From assembly GCA_900551075.1 (NCBI GenBank), contig URVB01000013.1, positions 8,064 through 72,063 on the forward strand: a stretch of 64,000 bases of DNA, in the 5' to 3' direction. Positions within the stretch are counted from its first letter, which is position 1. The number at the start of each line of letters is the position of its first letter. The translations under genes and the position numbers were made by a program. Under the pieces are notes generated by a model, which searched no databases, was not told where the DNA came from, and worked only from the letters and a program-made list of their open reading frames with translations. Shown here in pieces: positions 1 to 8,838 of this stretch. This DNA is from an uncultured Blautia sp. Its GTDB lineage: Bacteria; Bacillota; Clostridia; Lachnospirales; Lachnospiraceae.

Positions 1-2
1 AG

Positions 3-395
3 CCTGGAATTGAGAAGCTTCTGCCCTTTTTACGGAAAAGAGGAATTTCTATGGCGGTTGCATCCAGCAATGACCGGACACTGATCGAGACAGTCCTTAA
101 AAGTCATAGAATCCTGGAATATTTTCAGTGTATCATCACTGCATGTGAGGTACAAAAGGGAAAGCCTGCGCCTGACGTTTATCTGGAAGCCGCGAGAAGG
201 CTTCAGGTACAGCCGGGGGAATGCCTGGTATTTGAGGACATTATTCCGGGGATTCTATCCGGCAAAGCGGCAGGCATGACAACCTGTGCCGTGGAAGATA
301 CATACAGCATTTTGCAGAAAAAAGAAAAAACAAAAGCTGCTGATTATTATATTGTCTCTTATGAACAGGTAATGGAAGCAGCATATGAGGATTGA
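3..395 (+). CDS. HAD-superfamily hydrolase, beta-phosphoglucomutase-like (5' end cut off by window edge)
   Basis: The reading frame is open from the first bases of the window, so this is the C-terminal part of a longer gene; an internal ATG at 51 is probably not the start. Seen: an ASSND segment (HAD motif II, Ser), a lysine in KGKPAPDVY (motif III) and the acidic VFEDIIPGI (motif IV), in the usual order and spacing for HAD subfamily IA phosphatases/phosphomutases. The nucleophile Asp motif I and the cap domain lie outside the window. Family members dephosphorylate or isomerise small phospho-metabolites, often sugar phosphates; the substrate cannot be read from this fragment. It ends 3 bases before the next gene, so the two are probably cotranscribed. 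Confidence 0.8.
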   Translation, partial: PGIEKLLPFLRKRGISMAVASSNDRTLIETVLKSHRILEYFQCIITACEVQKGKPAPDVYLEAARRLQVQPGECLVFEDIIPGILSGKAAGMTTCAVEDTYSILQKKEKTKAADYYIVSYEQVMEAAYED

Positions 396-398
396 TAA

Positions 399-2309
399 AT
401 GCAGGAATTTTTACCAGTAGCCAGAAAGGAAATGGAACAGCGGGGCTGGGAGCAGGTGGATTTTGTCTATCTTACCGGAGATGCTTATGTAGACCACCCT
501 TCCTTTGGCACGGCCATTATCAGCCGCCTTTTGGAAAGCCGCGGCTACCGTGTGGGAATCATTCCGCAGCCAGACTGGCGGCGAAAAGAGAGTATCCAGG
601 TGTTTGGGGAACCGCGCCTGGGTTTTCTTGTGACAGCGGGGAATATGGATTCCATGGTGAATCACTATACGGTCTCCAGAAAGCACAGGCAGAAGGATGC
701 CTATTCTCCGGGAGGGGAAATGGGACTGCGCCCGGACATGCCCGTGATCGTTTACAGTAACCTGATCCGTCAGACCTATAAAAAAACGCCGGTCATTCTG
801 GGAGGAATTGAAGCAAGCCTGCGGCGTCTGGCCCATTATGATTATTGGGAAAACCGGGTAAGGCACAGCGTACTTATAGATTCCGGTGCAGATTTGATTT
901 CTTACGGTATGGGAGAGCGCTCGATTCTTGAGATCGCAGAAGCGCTCCGGAGCGGGATTCCCATAGAAGAAATTACCTATGTTCCGGGAACTGTCTATAA
1001 ATGTAAGGATTTATCCCGTGTTTATGAGCCGATACTGCTTCCTTCCTATGAAGAAGTAAAAAACGATAAAACAGCATATGCGGAAAGCTTTGGAATTCAG
1101 TACAAAAATACCGATCCCTTTACTGCAAGGCCTATGGCAGAGTACTATGGAAGCAGAGGCTATCTTGTGCAGAATCCTCCGGCTGAGCCTTTGAGTCAGG
1201 AAGAAATGGATGATATCTATGATCTGCCCTATACGGGAACCTATCATCCCATGTATCAGCAAAAGGGCGGGATTCCCGCTCTGGAAGAGGTGAAATTCAG
1301 TCTGACGAGCAATCGGGGGTGCTTTGGAGGGTGCAGCTTTTGTGCGCTGACCTTCCATCAGGGCAGGATTCTGCAGACCCGAAGTCACGAATCCATTCTG
1401 CGGGAAGCGGTCAGGATGACGGAGGATAGCGGGTTTAAGGGATATATCCATGATGTGGGAGGACCGACGGCGGATTTTCGTCAGCCTTCCTGTCAGAAGC
1501 AGATGACAAAGGGCGTCTGCACCAATCGGCAGTGTCTGTTTCCGGCACCCTGCAAAAATCTCCAAGCAGACCATTCGGACTATGTGACACTGCTTCGGAA
1601 GCTTCGAAGACTTCCAAAGGTCAAAAAAGTATTCATTCGTTCCGGAGTGAGATTCGATTATGTCATGGCGGATAAAAGTCCTGTATTTTTGCAGGAGTTG
1701 GTGGAGCATCATATCAGCGGACAGCTTCGGGTGGCTCCGGAGCATGTATCTGATCAGGTTTTAAAATACATGGGAAAGCCGCCCCACCATGTGTATGAAG
1801 CGTTTCTTCAGGCATATGGCAGGGCAAATAAAAAGACAGGCAGGCAGCAGTTTGCAGTTCCGTATTTTATGTCCTCACATCCGGGCTGCACCATGAAGGA
1901 GGCTGTCAGGCTTGCGGAATATGTACGTGATCTTGGCTTTACGCCGGAACAGGTACAGGATTTTTATCCGACTCCGTCGACACTTTCGACCTGTATGTAC
2001 TATACGGGAATCCATCCTTTGACAGGGGAAAAGGTTTATGTGCCGAAGGATCCTCACGAAAAAGCGATTCAGCGTGCCTTAATGCAGTATAAGAATCCGG
2101 CCAACCGCGCACTTGTCCTGGAAGGATTGAGAAGAGCAGGCCGCATGGACCTGGTGGGGTACGGACCGAAATGTCTGATACGTCCCATGAATGGACAAGC
2201 AGCACCAAATAAGAAAACACCTGCCTGGAAAAGTGAGCAGGCTGCGGGGAAGGCGCCTGCAAAAAAGAAAACAATTCGCAACGTGCACAAGAAAAAGTCT
2301 AAAAAATAA
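399..2309 (+). CDS. YgiQ family radical SAM protein
   Basis: A 636-residue protein matching the YgiQ/UPF0313 family along its length. The radical-SAM iron-sulfur motif is the CX3CX2C in NRGCFGGCSFC (about Cys308, Cys312, Cys315). The N-terminal third looks like the Rossmann-type domain that precedes the radical-SAM barrel in this family, and the last ~100 residues (after the FYPTPSTLSTCMYYTG segment) match the family C-terminal extension, ending in a very basic Lys-rich tail. The reaction catalysed by YgiQ proteins is not known. The ATG at 399 follows the previous stop by three bases, which suggests translational coupling. Confidence 0.92.
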   Translation: MQEFLPVARKEMEQRGWEQVDFVYLTGDAYVDHPSFGTAIISRLLESRGYRVGIIPQPDWRRKESIQVFGEPRLGFLVTAGNMDSMVNHYTVSRKHRQKDAYSPGGEMGLRPDMPVIVYSNLIRQTYKKTPVILGGIEASLRRLAHYDYWENRVRHSVLIDSGADLISYGMGERSILEIAEALRSGIPIEEITYVPGTVYKCKDLSRVYEPILLPSYEEVKNDKTAYAESFGIQYKNTDPFTARPMAEYYGSRGYLVQNPPAEPLSQEEMDDIYDLPYTGTYHPMYQQKGGIPALEEVKFSLTSNRGCFGGCSFCALTFHQGRILQTRSHESILREAVRMTEDSGFKGYIHDVGGPTADFRQPSCQKQMTKGVCTNRQCLFPAPCKNLQADHSDYVTLLRKLRRLPKVKKVFIRSGVRFDYVMADKSPVFLQELVEHHISGQLRVAPEHVSDQVLKYMGKPPHHVYEAFLQAYGRANKKTGRQQFAVPYFMSSHPGCTMKEAVRLAEYVRDLGFTPEQVQDFYPTPSTLSTCMYYTGIHPLTGEKVYVPKDPHEKAIQRALMQYKNPANRALVLEGLRRAGRMDLVGYGPKCLIRPMNGQAAPNKKTPAWKSEQAAGKAPAKKKTIRNVHKKKSKK

Positions 2310-2319
2310 GGAGTCATCA

Positions 2320-2943
2320 ATGAGCCGATCAACAAAGAAAAACAAAGCAGGGAAGGGCGATTATGGGTATTTTGCCGCGGAGAAGAAGCGCAGACTGCTG
2401 ATCACAGCGGTGCTGTTTGCGGTACCTCTGGCAATTTTCTTTTCTGCGTGGATTTATCATGGTTCCCGTCTGACGGTATGGACAGTCGTCGCTGTAGTGG
2501 GCTGTCTGCCGGCGTGCAAATCCATGGTGGGTCTGATCATGATCCTGAGGTGCCGCCCCATGGATGAGAAGCTGTATCAGAAGATTCATGCGCATGCGGG
2601 AGCGCTTGTGATGTCCTACGAAATGTATATGACCTTCTATGAAAAAAGTGCCTTTATCGATGCCTTCGCTGTCTGCGGCAATCAGGTTGTCGGATACAGC
2701 AGTGATCCAAAGATCGATGCGGAGTTTATGGCACAGGAGGCGCAGAAGATTATCCGTAAAAACGGCTATAAGGTAACGGTTAAAATTCTGAAGGAGCTGC
2801 GGCCGTATTTGGAGCGTCTGGATTTCATGAACGGGCATAGAGAAGCTCTGGAAGAAGGAATTAAATTTACTCCGGATGAACGGTATCCGGACCTGTCCAG
2901 AAATGAACTGATCAAACACACGATTCTGGCAATCTGTTTATAG
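2320..2943 (+). CDS. Conserved hypothetical membrane protein
   Basis: I do not recognise a characterised family. The start is the ATG at 2320 behind AAGGAG; an upstream in-frame start at 2191 would overlap ygiQ by more than 100 bases. The 207-residue product begins with a basic, Lys-rich segment, then has two hydrophobic stretches (about residues 24-43 and 50-75), followed by a mostly soluble C-terminal half of ~130 residues that probably faces the cytoplasm. It sits tightly between ygiQ and the pseudouridine synthase gene, 9 bases before the latter, so it is part of the same transcription unit. Confidence 0.75.
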   Translation: MSRSTKKNKAGKGDYGYFAAEKKRRLLITAVLFAVPLAIFFSAWIYHGSRLTVWTVVAVVGCLPACKSMVGLIMILRCRPMDEKLYQKIHAHAGALVMSYEMYMTFYEKSAFIDAFAVCGNQVVGYSSDPKIDAEFMAQEAQKIIRKNGYKVTVKILKELRPYLERLDFMNGHREALEEGIKFTPDERYPDLSRNELIKHTILAICL

Positions 2944-2952
2944 AGGAAAACC

Positions 2953-4005
2953 ATGAAGCAGCTATTTATTGAAGATAATGAAGCAGGTCAGCGCTTTGAC
3001 AAGTATCTCGGGAAGCTTCTGAAGGATGCGCCGAAAGGCTTCTGCTATAAGATGCTCCGCAAAAAGAACATTACCTTGAATGGCAGAAAGGCTTCCGGAA
3101 GCGAAAAGCTGGCAAAGGGAGATGAGGTAAAGCTTTTTCTCAGTGATGAAACCTACAAAAAATTCTGTGGAGACAAAAAGACAAAGCGGGCGGTATGCAG
3201 ACTGGATATTGTCTATGAGGATGAGGATATCCTGCTTGTCAACAAGCCGGCAGGGATGCTTTCGCAGCCCTCCGATGGAAGGGATGCTTCCCTGGTGGAA
3301 TATATCATCGGATATCTGCTTGAAAACGGAAGCATTACGGAAGAATCACTTAAGACCTTTAAACCGGGAGTATGCAATCGCCTGGACCGGAATACCAGCG
3401 GGCTGGTGGCGGCAGGAAAAAGCCTGAAAGGGCTGCAGGAATTATCCGGACTTTTTCATGACCGGATGATTCATAAGGACTACCTTTGTCTGGTGTCCGG
3501 CATCTTAAAGGAAGAAAAATATATCAAAGGATATTTGCATAAAAGCGAAAAATGTAATAAAGTAAAAATATATGCCAATGAGGTGCCTGGGGCGCTCCCC
3601 ATTGAAACCCGTTATACACCCCTGGGCAATAACGGGCGTATGACGCTTCTGAAGGTGAGGCTGATCACCGGAAGGACGCATCAGATACGAGCGCATCTGG
3701 CAGGAATCGGGCATCCGGTTGCAGGAGATGGCAAGTACGGCAGGGAGCAGCAGAATAAAAGACTGCGGGAAAGATATCATCTGAAGCATCAGCTTCTTCA
3801 TGCATATCAGCTTACCTTTCCGGTCATTGAAGGGAAACTGGAAAGACTGTCGGAAAAGATTTACAGAGCAGCAGTACCGGAACTTTTTTATCACATCATG
3901 AAAGAAGAACAGTTAGAGGAGTGTTATTATGAAAATTTGGGAAGAAATATGGGACTATGCAAAAATGATTATCTTCGTGGTAATTGTGGTATTAGTGGTG
4001 AATAA
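2953..4005 (+). CDS. RluA family pseudouridine synthase
   Basis: RNA pseudouridine synthase that isomerises uridine in structured RNA, probably rRNA. Residues 1-60 form an S4 RNA-binding domain (QRFDKYLGKLL...ITLNGRKASG). The catalytic loop is CNRLDRNTSG with the nucleophilic Asp near residue 145, followed by the family segments IHKDYLCLV and RTHQIRAHLA. The last ~25 codons run 77 bases into the signal peptidase gene in another frame, an unusually long overlap; the natural C-terminus of the family would fall near the start of that overlap. The exact target uridine cannot be told from sequence (RluD/RluC/YlyB-type specificity not assigned). Confidence 0.9.
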   Translation: MKQLFIEDNEAGQRFDKYLGKLLKDAPKGFCYKMLRKKNITLNGRKASGSEKLAKGDEVKLFLSDETYKKFCGDKKTKRAVCRLDIVYEDEDILLVNKPAGMLSQPSDGRDASLVEYIIGYLLENGSITEESLKTFKPGVCNRLDRNTSGLVAAGKSLKGLQELSGLFHDRMIHKDYLCLVSGILKEEKYIKGYLHKSEKCNKVKIYANEVPGALPIETRYTPLGNNGRMTLLKVRLITGRTHQIRAHLAGIGHPVAGDGKYGREQQNKRLRERYHLKHQLLHAYQLTFPVIEGKLERLSEKIYRAAVPELFYHIMKEEQLEECYYENLGRNMGLCKNDYLRGNCGISGE

Positions 4006-4486
4006 TGTGGTTTTGATCAATGCAAAGATTCCTTCCGAATCTATGGAAAAAACAATTATGACCGGAGACAGAATTTTCGGCTTCCGTCTGTCTTACGGAC
4101 TGAATATAGATCTGTTCGGCAAGCATATCTCCAAAAAAGTCAGAGACCCGGAACGCTTTGATATTATAATTTTTAAATATCCGGATGATGAAGAGCAGCT
4201 TTTTATCAAGCGATTGATCGGTCTTCCCGGTGAGACCGTGGAAATTAAAGACGGTAAGGTTTATATCAACGGTTCAGATACGCCTCTGGATGACAGCTTT
4301 GTTCCGGAAGTGCCGATAGGCAGCTACGGCCCCTATACCGTGCCGGAGGATTCCTATTTTATGCTGGGAGATAACCGGAACCGTTCCAGAGATTCCAGAT
4401 TCTGGGACAATACATTTGTAACCTTTGATGAGATCGTTGGAAAAGCGGTCATCCGTTATTATCCGTTTGTGAAGCTGCTGAAATAA
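3929..4486 (+). CDS. lepB: Signal peptidase I
   Basis: Type I signal peptidase (S26) of 185 residues that cuts signal peptides from exported proteins at the outer face of the membrane. A single N-terminal membrane segment (about residues 10-31) is followed by the nucleophile Ser38 in SESMEKT and the general base Lys94 in FIKRLIGLPGE; the conserved GDNRNRSRDSR box is near residue 145. The catalytic Ser/Lys pair is therefore complete, unlike the second homologue at 38641. Start ATG 3929 has TTAGAGGAG upstream and lies inside the 3' end of the pseudouridine synthase gene. Confidence 0.92.
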   Translation: MKIWEEIWDYAKMIIFVVIVVLVVNNVVLINAKIPSESMEKTIMTGDRIFGFRLSYGLNIDLFGKHISKKVRDPERFDIIIFKYPDDEEQLFIKRLIGLPGETVEIKDGKVYINGSDTPLDDSFVPEVPIGSYGPYTVPEDSYFMLGDNRNRSRDSRFWDNTFVTFDEIVGKAVIRYYPFVKLLK

Positions 4487-4503
4487 GAAAGGAAGCTTGG
4501 ACT

Positions 4504-5037
4504 ATGGCAACCTGGAACAGCAGAGGACTCCGGGGCTCTACTCTGGAGGAATTGGTGAACCGGACAAATGAACAGTACCGGGAAAAGGGGCTTGCACTGA
4601 TTCAAAAGATTCCGACCCCTATTACGCCGGTGCGTATGGACAAGGAGAACCGCCATATTACGCTGGCTTATTTTGAGCAGCGCAGTACGGTCGATTATAT
4701 TGGTGCCGTTCAGGGGATACCTGTCTGCTTCGACGCTAAGGAGTGCAGTACAGGTACCTTTCCCCTGCAGAACATTCATCCCCATCAGGTACAGTTTATG
4801 AAAGAGTTTGAGAAACAGGGCGGTATTGCTTTTTTTCTTTTATTTTTCAGTATGGAAGACCTGTTTTATTATCTTCCTATCCGGGAACTGCTTGTTTTTT
4901 GGGAACGAATGGTAAATGGAGGCAGAAAAAGCTTTCGCCGTGAAGAATTGCAGGATTCTTATTATCTGAAGAAAAGAAACGGTTTTTTGGTGCCGTATTT
5001 GGAAGGAATTCAAAAAGACCTGGAAAACCGGGATTGA
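4504..5037 (+). CDS. recU: Holliday junction resolvase RecU
   Basis: RecU cuts four-way DNA junctions during recombination and chromosome segregation in Firmicutes, in place of RuvC. The 177-residue protein begins WNSRGLRGSTLEELVN, typical of the RecU N-terminus, and holds the metal-binding cluster of the PD-(D/E)XK fold: Asp in STVDYIG and the acidic/Lys pair in FDAKE. HPHQVQFMKEFEKQGG is also a RecU signature. It is shorter at the C-terminus than Bacillus RecU. Transcribed with the upstream genes; its stop codon overlaps the -35 element of the his promoter. Confidence 0.92.
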   Translation: MATWNSRGLRGSTLEELVNRTNEQYREKGLALIQKIPTPITPVRMDKENRHITLAYFEQRSTVDYIGAVQGIPVCFDAKECSTGTFPLQNIHPHQVQFMKEFEKQGGIAFFLLFFSMEDLFYYLPIRELLVFWERMVNGGRKSFRREELQDSYYLKKRNGFLVPYLEGIQKDLENRD

Positions 5038-5062
5038 CATTTATTCTGATATCGACTATAAT
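5034..5062 (+). promoter_or_regulatory. Sigma-A promoter of the his operon
   Basis: TTGACA at 5034-5039 and TATAAT at 5057-5062 are separated by exactly 17 bases: both hexamers match the consensus perfectly. The -35 box overlaps the recU stop codon. Transcription would begin near 5069, leaving about 65 bases of leader before hisZ. No T-box or histidine leader peptide is visible in that short leader. Confidence 0.9.
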
Positions 5063-5135
5063 CTTTATTGTTTTATGTATTAGCATGGTAGCACACTAAA
5101 GTTCCCGACCATGCAGTGATGAGGAGGATATAAAC

Positions 5136-6251
5136 ATGCAGCGAATTTTTCATACGCCGGAAGGTGTACGGGATATTTATAATGGAGAATGCAGCCAGAA
5201 ACGGAACCTGCAGAAGAAAATTCAGCAGGTTTTTTGCATGTATGGCTATGAAGATATAGAAACTCCGTCGTTTGAATATTTTGAGGTATTCAGCCGTGAG
5301 GTGGGAACGATTCCATCGGGAGATCTGTACAAATTTTTTGACAGAGAGGGAAATACCCTGGTTCTGCGGCCGGACTTCACACCGTCTGTTTCCAGAGCCT
5401 GTGCAACATACTTTTCCCCGGATAAAGAAATTGTGACACTCAGTTATACGGGAAATACCTTTATCAACAGCTCCAGTCTCCGCGGGAGGATGAAGGAGAC
5501 TACGCAGATGGGCGTGGAGCGTATCGGAGATGAGTCAGCGGAGGCAGATGCCGAAATTCTGGCAATGACAGTGGAAGCGCTGCTGGCGGCAGGCCTAAAG
5601 GAATTTCAGGTCAGTGTGGGACAGGTGGATTATTTTAAATCTCTTCTCGCAGAGGCAGATATGGCTGGAGAGGCTGAGGAACGGCTGCGTTCCCTGATTT
5701 CCCAGAAAAATTATTTTGGTGTGGAGGATTTGGTCAGGGAACAGAAACTGGAGGATAAACTTGCCGCTGCATTTCAGGAGCTTCCGCATTTGTTTGGTTC
5801 CTGTGAGATTCTGGATCATGCGGAGTCTCTGACTGATAATCCGCGTGCCCTGGAGTCGGTTGCACGTTTGAGAGAAATTTACGAAATTCTGAAGATTTAC
5901 GGCTATGAAAAGTATATCAGCTTTGATTTTGGTATGCTCAGCAAGTACCAGTATTACACAGGAATCATTTTCCAGGCTTATACCTATGGCACCGGAGAAC
6001 CGCTGGTCAAGGGCGGACGCTACAATGAGCTTTTGAAGCACTTCGGTAAGGATGCGGCTTCTATTGGATTTGCGATTGTAGTGGACAGTCTTCTTCTGGC
6101 ACTTTCCAGGCAGAAAATGGAGCTGACCAAGGATGAGCCGGCAGAGGTTCTTACCTATTCCGGCGAAAACCGCACAGAAATGATCCAAAGAGCCCAAAAG
6201 CTCAGAAAAGAAGGAAAAAAGGTCGCTTTGCGTCCGGAAAGTGGGGCTTAA
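5136..6251 (+). CDS. hisZ: ATP phosphoribosyltransferase regulatory subunit HisZ
   Basis: HisZ is a catalytically inactive paralogue of histidyl-tRNA synthetase that forms the hetero-octamer with short-form HisG and gives it histidine feedback control. The 371-residue protein has the class II synthetase core: TPEGVRDIY at the N-terminus, VLRPDFTPSVSR (motif 2 region) and GGRYNELLKHFG (motif 3 region), and lacks the C-terminal anticodon-binding domain of true HisRS. It is the first gene of the his operon and is followed after four bases by the short-form hisG, as expected for a partner pair. Confidence 0.93.
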   Translation: MQRIFHTPEGVRDIYNGECSQKRNLQKKIQQVFCMYGYEDIETPSFEYFEVFSREVGTIPSGDLYKFFDREGNTLVLRPDFTPSVSRACATYFSPDKEIVTLSYTGNTFINSSSLRGRMKETTQMGVERIGDESAEADAEILAMTVEALLAAGLKEFQVSVGQVDYFKSLLAEADMAGEAEERLRSLISQKNYFGVEDLVREQKLEDKLAAAFQELPHLFGSCEILDHAESLTDNPRALESVARLREIYEILKIYGYEKYISFDFGMLSKYQYYTGIIFQAYTYGTGEPLVKGGRYNELLKHFGKDAASIGFAIVVDSLLLALSRQKMELTKDEPAEVLTYSGENRTEMIQRAQKLRKEGKKVALRPESGA

Positions 6252-6255
6252 GGGA

Positions 6256-6891
6256 ATGAGATATCTTACATTTGCGCTGACAAAAGGGCGCCTTGCAAAT
6301 AAGACATTAGATATGTTTGAAAAAATTGGTATTACCTGTAAGGAAATGAAGGATAAAGATACCAGAAAGCTGATTTTTGTAAATGAAGAGCTGAAGCTGA
6401 AATTTTTCCTTGCCAAGGGTCCGGATGTGCCGACCTATGTAGAATACGGCGCCGCAGATATCGGAGTGGTCGGAAAAGATACGATTCTGGAGGAGGGAAG
6501 AAAGCTCTATGAGGTTATGGATCTGGGCTTCGGTGCATGCAGAATGTGTGTCTGCGGACCGGAAAGTGCCACAAAGGTGCTCAGGAACAATCAGCTTATC
6601 CGTGTAGCAACGAAATATCCCAATATTGCCAAGGATTATTTTTATAATAAGAAGCATAAGACGGTAGAGATCATTAAACTGAACGGCTCCATTGAGCTGG
6701 CACCGATCGTCGGTCTGTCCGAGGTAATTGTAGACATTGTGGAGACCGGCAGCACGCTCCGCGAAAATGGTCTGCGCGTACTGGAAGAGGTGTGTCCGCT
6801 GTCTGCCCGTATGGTGGTAAATCAGGTAAGCATGAAGATGGAGGATGAACGAATCCGCAAAATCATTCATGATCTGCGGAAAGTGCTGTAA
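6256..6891 (+). CDS. hisG: ATP phosphoribosyltransferase catalytic subunit HisG (short form)
   Basis: First step of histidine synthesis: ATP plus PRPP to phosphoribosyl-ATP. ATG at 6256 (product starts MRYLTFALTKGRL) is preferred over the in-frame GTG at 6241, which would overlap hisZ; AAGGGA lies just before it. The ~211-residue length is that of the short HisG form that needs HisZ. Visible family segments: the N-terminal TKGRL, DIGVVGKD near residue 70, and the PRPP-binding region DIVETGSTLRENGL near residue 160. No C-terminal regulatory domain is present, in agreement with the adjacent hisZ. Confidence 0.94.
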   Translation: MRYLTFALTKGRLANKTLDMFEKIGITCKEMKDKDTRKLIFVNEELKLKFFLAKGPDVPTYVEYGAADIGVVGKDTILEEGRKLYEVMDLGFGACRMCVCGPESATKVLRNNQLIRVATKYPNIAKDYFYNKKHKTVEIIKLNGSIELAPIVGLSEVIVDIVETGSTLRENGLRVLEEVCPLSARMVVNQVSMKMEDERIRKIIHDLRKVL

Positions 6892-6926
6892 TAAAAATCA
6901 TTTCATGAGAGAAGGGACTGAAAAGC

Positions 6927-8243
6927 ATGCGTACAGTGACGCTGACAAAGGAAAGTACAAAGGATATTCTGGAAAATCTGCTGAAAAGAAGCCCGAACAA
7001 TTACGGGAAATTTGAGTCAGCAGTTGCGGATATTCTTGCAAGGGTTAAAAGTGAGGGAGATGCTGCACTTTTTGCATATACCAGAGAATTTGACAAAGCA
7101 GAGATCACAAAAGATAGTATCCGTGTGACAGAGGAAGAGATACGGAAAGCCTATGAGCAGGTGGATCCTGCCCTTGTGGAGGTTATCCGCAGGGCTTTGG
7201 TAAATATCCGCAGCTTTCACGAAAAGCAGAGACAGAACAGTTGGTTTACCAGCGGGACGAACGGGACGATGCTAGGCCAGAAGATTACGCCTCTGGAAAG
7301 AGTGGGCGTGTATGTGCCGGGAGGGAAAGCGGTGTATCCTTCTTCTGTGCTGATGAATATTGTGCCGGCCAGGACAGCGGGGGTGGAACAGATCGTCATG
7401 ACAACACCGCCGGGCAGAGATGGAAGGGTAAATCCCTCCACTTTGGTAGCAGCCAAAGAAGCCGGTGCAGACGAAATTTATAAGGCCGGCGGTGCGCAGG
7501 CAATCGGAGCCCTTGCCTACGGAACAGAAAGTATTCCGAAAGTAGACAAGATCGTAGGGCCGGGCAATATTTTTGTGGCACTCGCCAAGAAGGCTGTTTA
7601 TGGATATGTGAGCATTGATTCCATTGCAGGTCCCAGTGAGATTCTGGTGCTGGCAGATGAAACTGCAAATCCAAGGTATGTTGCTGCGGATCTGCTTTCC
7701 CAGGCTGAGCATGATGAACTGGCTTCTGCTATTTTGATCACTACCAGCAAAGAACTGGCAGAGAAGGTAAACGCAGAGGTGAAGGGCTTCGTGGAGGTTC
7801 TGCCCAGAAAAGAAATTATTCAGAAGTCCCTGGATAATTTCGGTTATATTCTGCTTGCAGAAAATATGGAAGATGCGATAGAAGCTTCGAATGCCATTGC
7901 CTCCGAGCATATGGAGATTGTGACGAAAAATCCGTTTGAAGTGATGCTGAAGGTGAAAAATGCAGGTGCGGTCTTTATTGGAGAATACAGTTCCGAACCC
8001 CTGGGCGATTATTTCGCAGGACCGAACCATGTGCTTCCGACAAATGGAACAGCAAAATTCTTTTCTCCGCTTTCCGTGGATGATTTTGTAAAAAAATCCA
8101 GCATTGTCTATTATTCCAGGGAAGCCTTAAAGGATATTCACAAAGACATTGAGCAGTTTGCTTCTTCCGAACAGTTGACTGCACATGCAAATTCCATTGC
8201 CGTCCGTTTTGAGGATGAGGAACAGCAGGAGGAGCTATGGTAA
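6927..8243 (+). CDS. hisD: Histidinol dehydrogenase
   Basis: Catalyses the last two steps of histidine synthesis, histidinol to histidine with two NAD. The 438-residue protein shows YVPGGKAVYPSSVLM, GPGNIFVALAKK, the GPSEILVLAD loop, QAEHDE (metal ligands) and ASEHMEIV with the catalytic Glu-His pair, followed by GPNHVLPT. Length and motif order are standard. The last seven bases overlap the start of hisB, so translation of the two is likely coupled. Confidence 0.95.
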   Translation: MRTVTLTKESTKDILENLLKRSPNNYGKFESAVADILARVKSEGDAALFAYTREFDKAEITKDSIRVTEEEIRKAYEQVDPALVEVIRRALVNIRSFHEKQRQNSWFTSGTNGTMLGQKITPLERVGVYVPGGKAVYPSSVLMNIVPARTAGVEQIVMTTPPGRDGRVNPSTLVAAKEAGADEIYKAGGAQAIGALAYGTESIPKVDKIVGPGNIFVALAKKAVYGYVSIDSIAGPSEILVLADETANPRYVAADLLSQAEHDELASAILITTSKELAEKVNAEVKGFVEVLPRKEIIQKSLDNFGYILLAENMEDAIEASNAIASEHMEIVTKNPFEVMLKVKNAGAVFIGEYSSEPLGDYFAGPNHVLPTNGTAKFFSPLSVDDFVKKSSIVYYSREALKDIHKDIEQFASSEQLTAHANSIAVRFEDEEQQEELW

Positions 8244-8827
8244 GAGAAGCATCAATAGAAAGAATGACGAAAGAGACAGAGATCAAGCTGAAGCTTAATC
8301 TGGATGGAAAGGGATATTCAGATATAGAGACCGGCGTGGGATTTTTTAATCACATGCTGGAGGGTTTTACAAGACATGGTTTTTTTGACCTCTGTGTCCG
8401 GGTACATGGAGATTTGAACGTGGATGATCATCATACGATCGAGGATACGGGAATTGTACTTGGAACCGCTATAAAAGAGGCGGTTGGTGATAAAAAAGGC
8501 ATTCGTAGCTTCGGACGCTGTGCTCTGCAAATGGATGAATCCTTAGTGCTCTGTGCGGTGGATTTATCCGGCAGACCCTATTTCGGATGGGATGCAGAAT
8601 TCACCTCCGAAAAGATCGGAGATATGTCTGCAGAGATGGTTAAGGAATTTTTCTATGCGGTTTCTTATTCCGGCAGTATGAATCTGCATATCAGGGTGCT
8701 TTCCGGAGAAAACAATCACCACATCGCGGAAGCGATGTTCAAGAGCTTTGCAAAAGCACTGGATGAAGCAGTATCCTATGACCCGAGAATTACGGACGTG
8801 CTCTCCACCAAGGGCAGTCTTGCATAA
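8237..8827 (+). CDS. hisB: Imidazoleglycerol-phosphate dehydratase
   Basis: Dehydrates imidazole glycerol phosphate to imidazole acetol phosphate. Monofunctional form of 196 residues without a histidinol-phosphate phosphatase domain. The two manganese-binding His-rich motifs are both present: DDHHTIEDTG near residue 60 and NNHHIAEAMFKS near residue 155, plus GFFNHML at the N-terminus. Start ATG 8237 lies inside the last codons of hisD and has CAGGAGGAG just upstream. Confidence 0.95.
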   Translation: MVREASIERMTKETEIKLKLNLDGKGYSDIETGVGFFNHMLEGFTRHGFFDLCVRVHGDLNVDDHHTIEDTGIVLGTAIKEAVGDKKGIRSFGRCALQMDESLVLCAVDLSGRPYFGWDAEFTSEKIGDMSAEMVKEFFYAVSYSGSMNLHIRVLSGENNHHIAEAMFKSFAKALDEAVSYDPRITDVLSTKGSLA

Positions 8828-8838
8828 GGAGAAGAACA

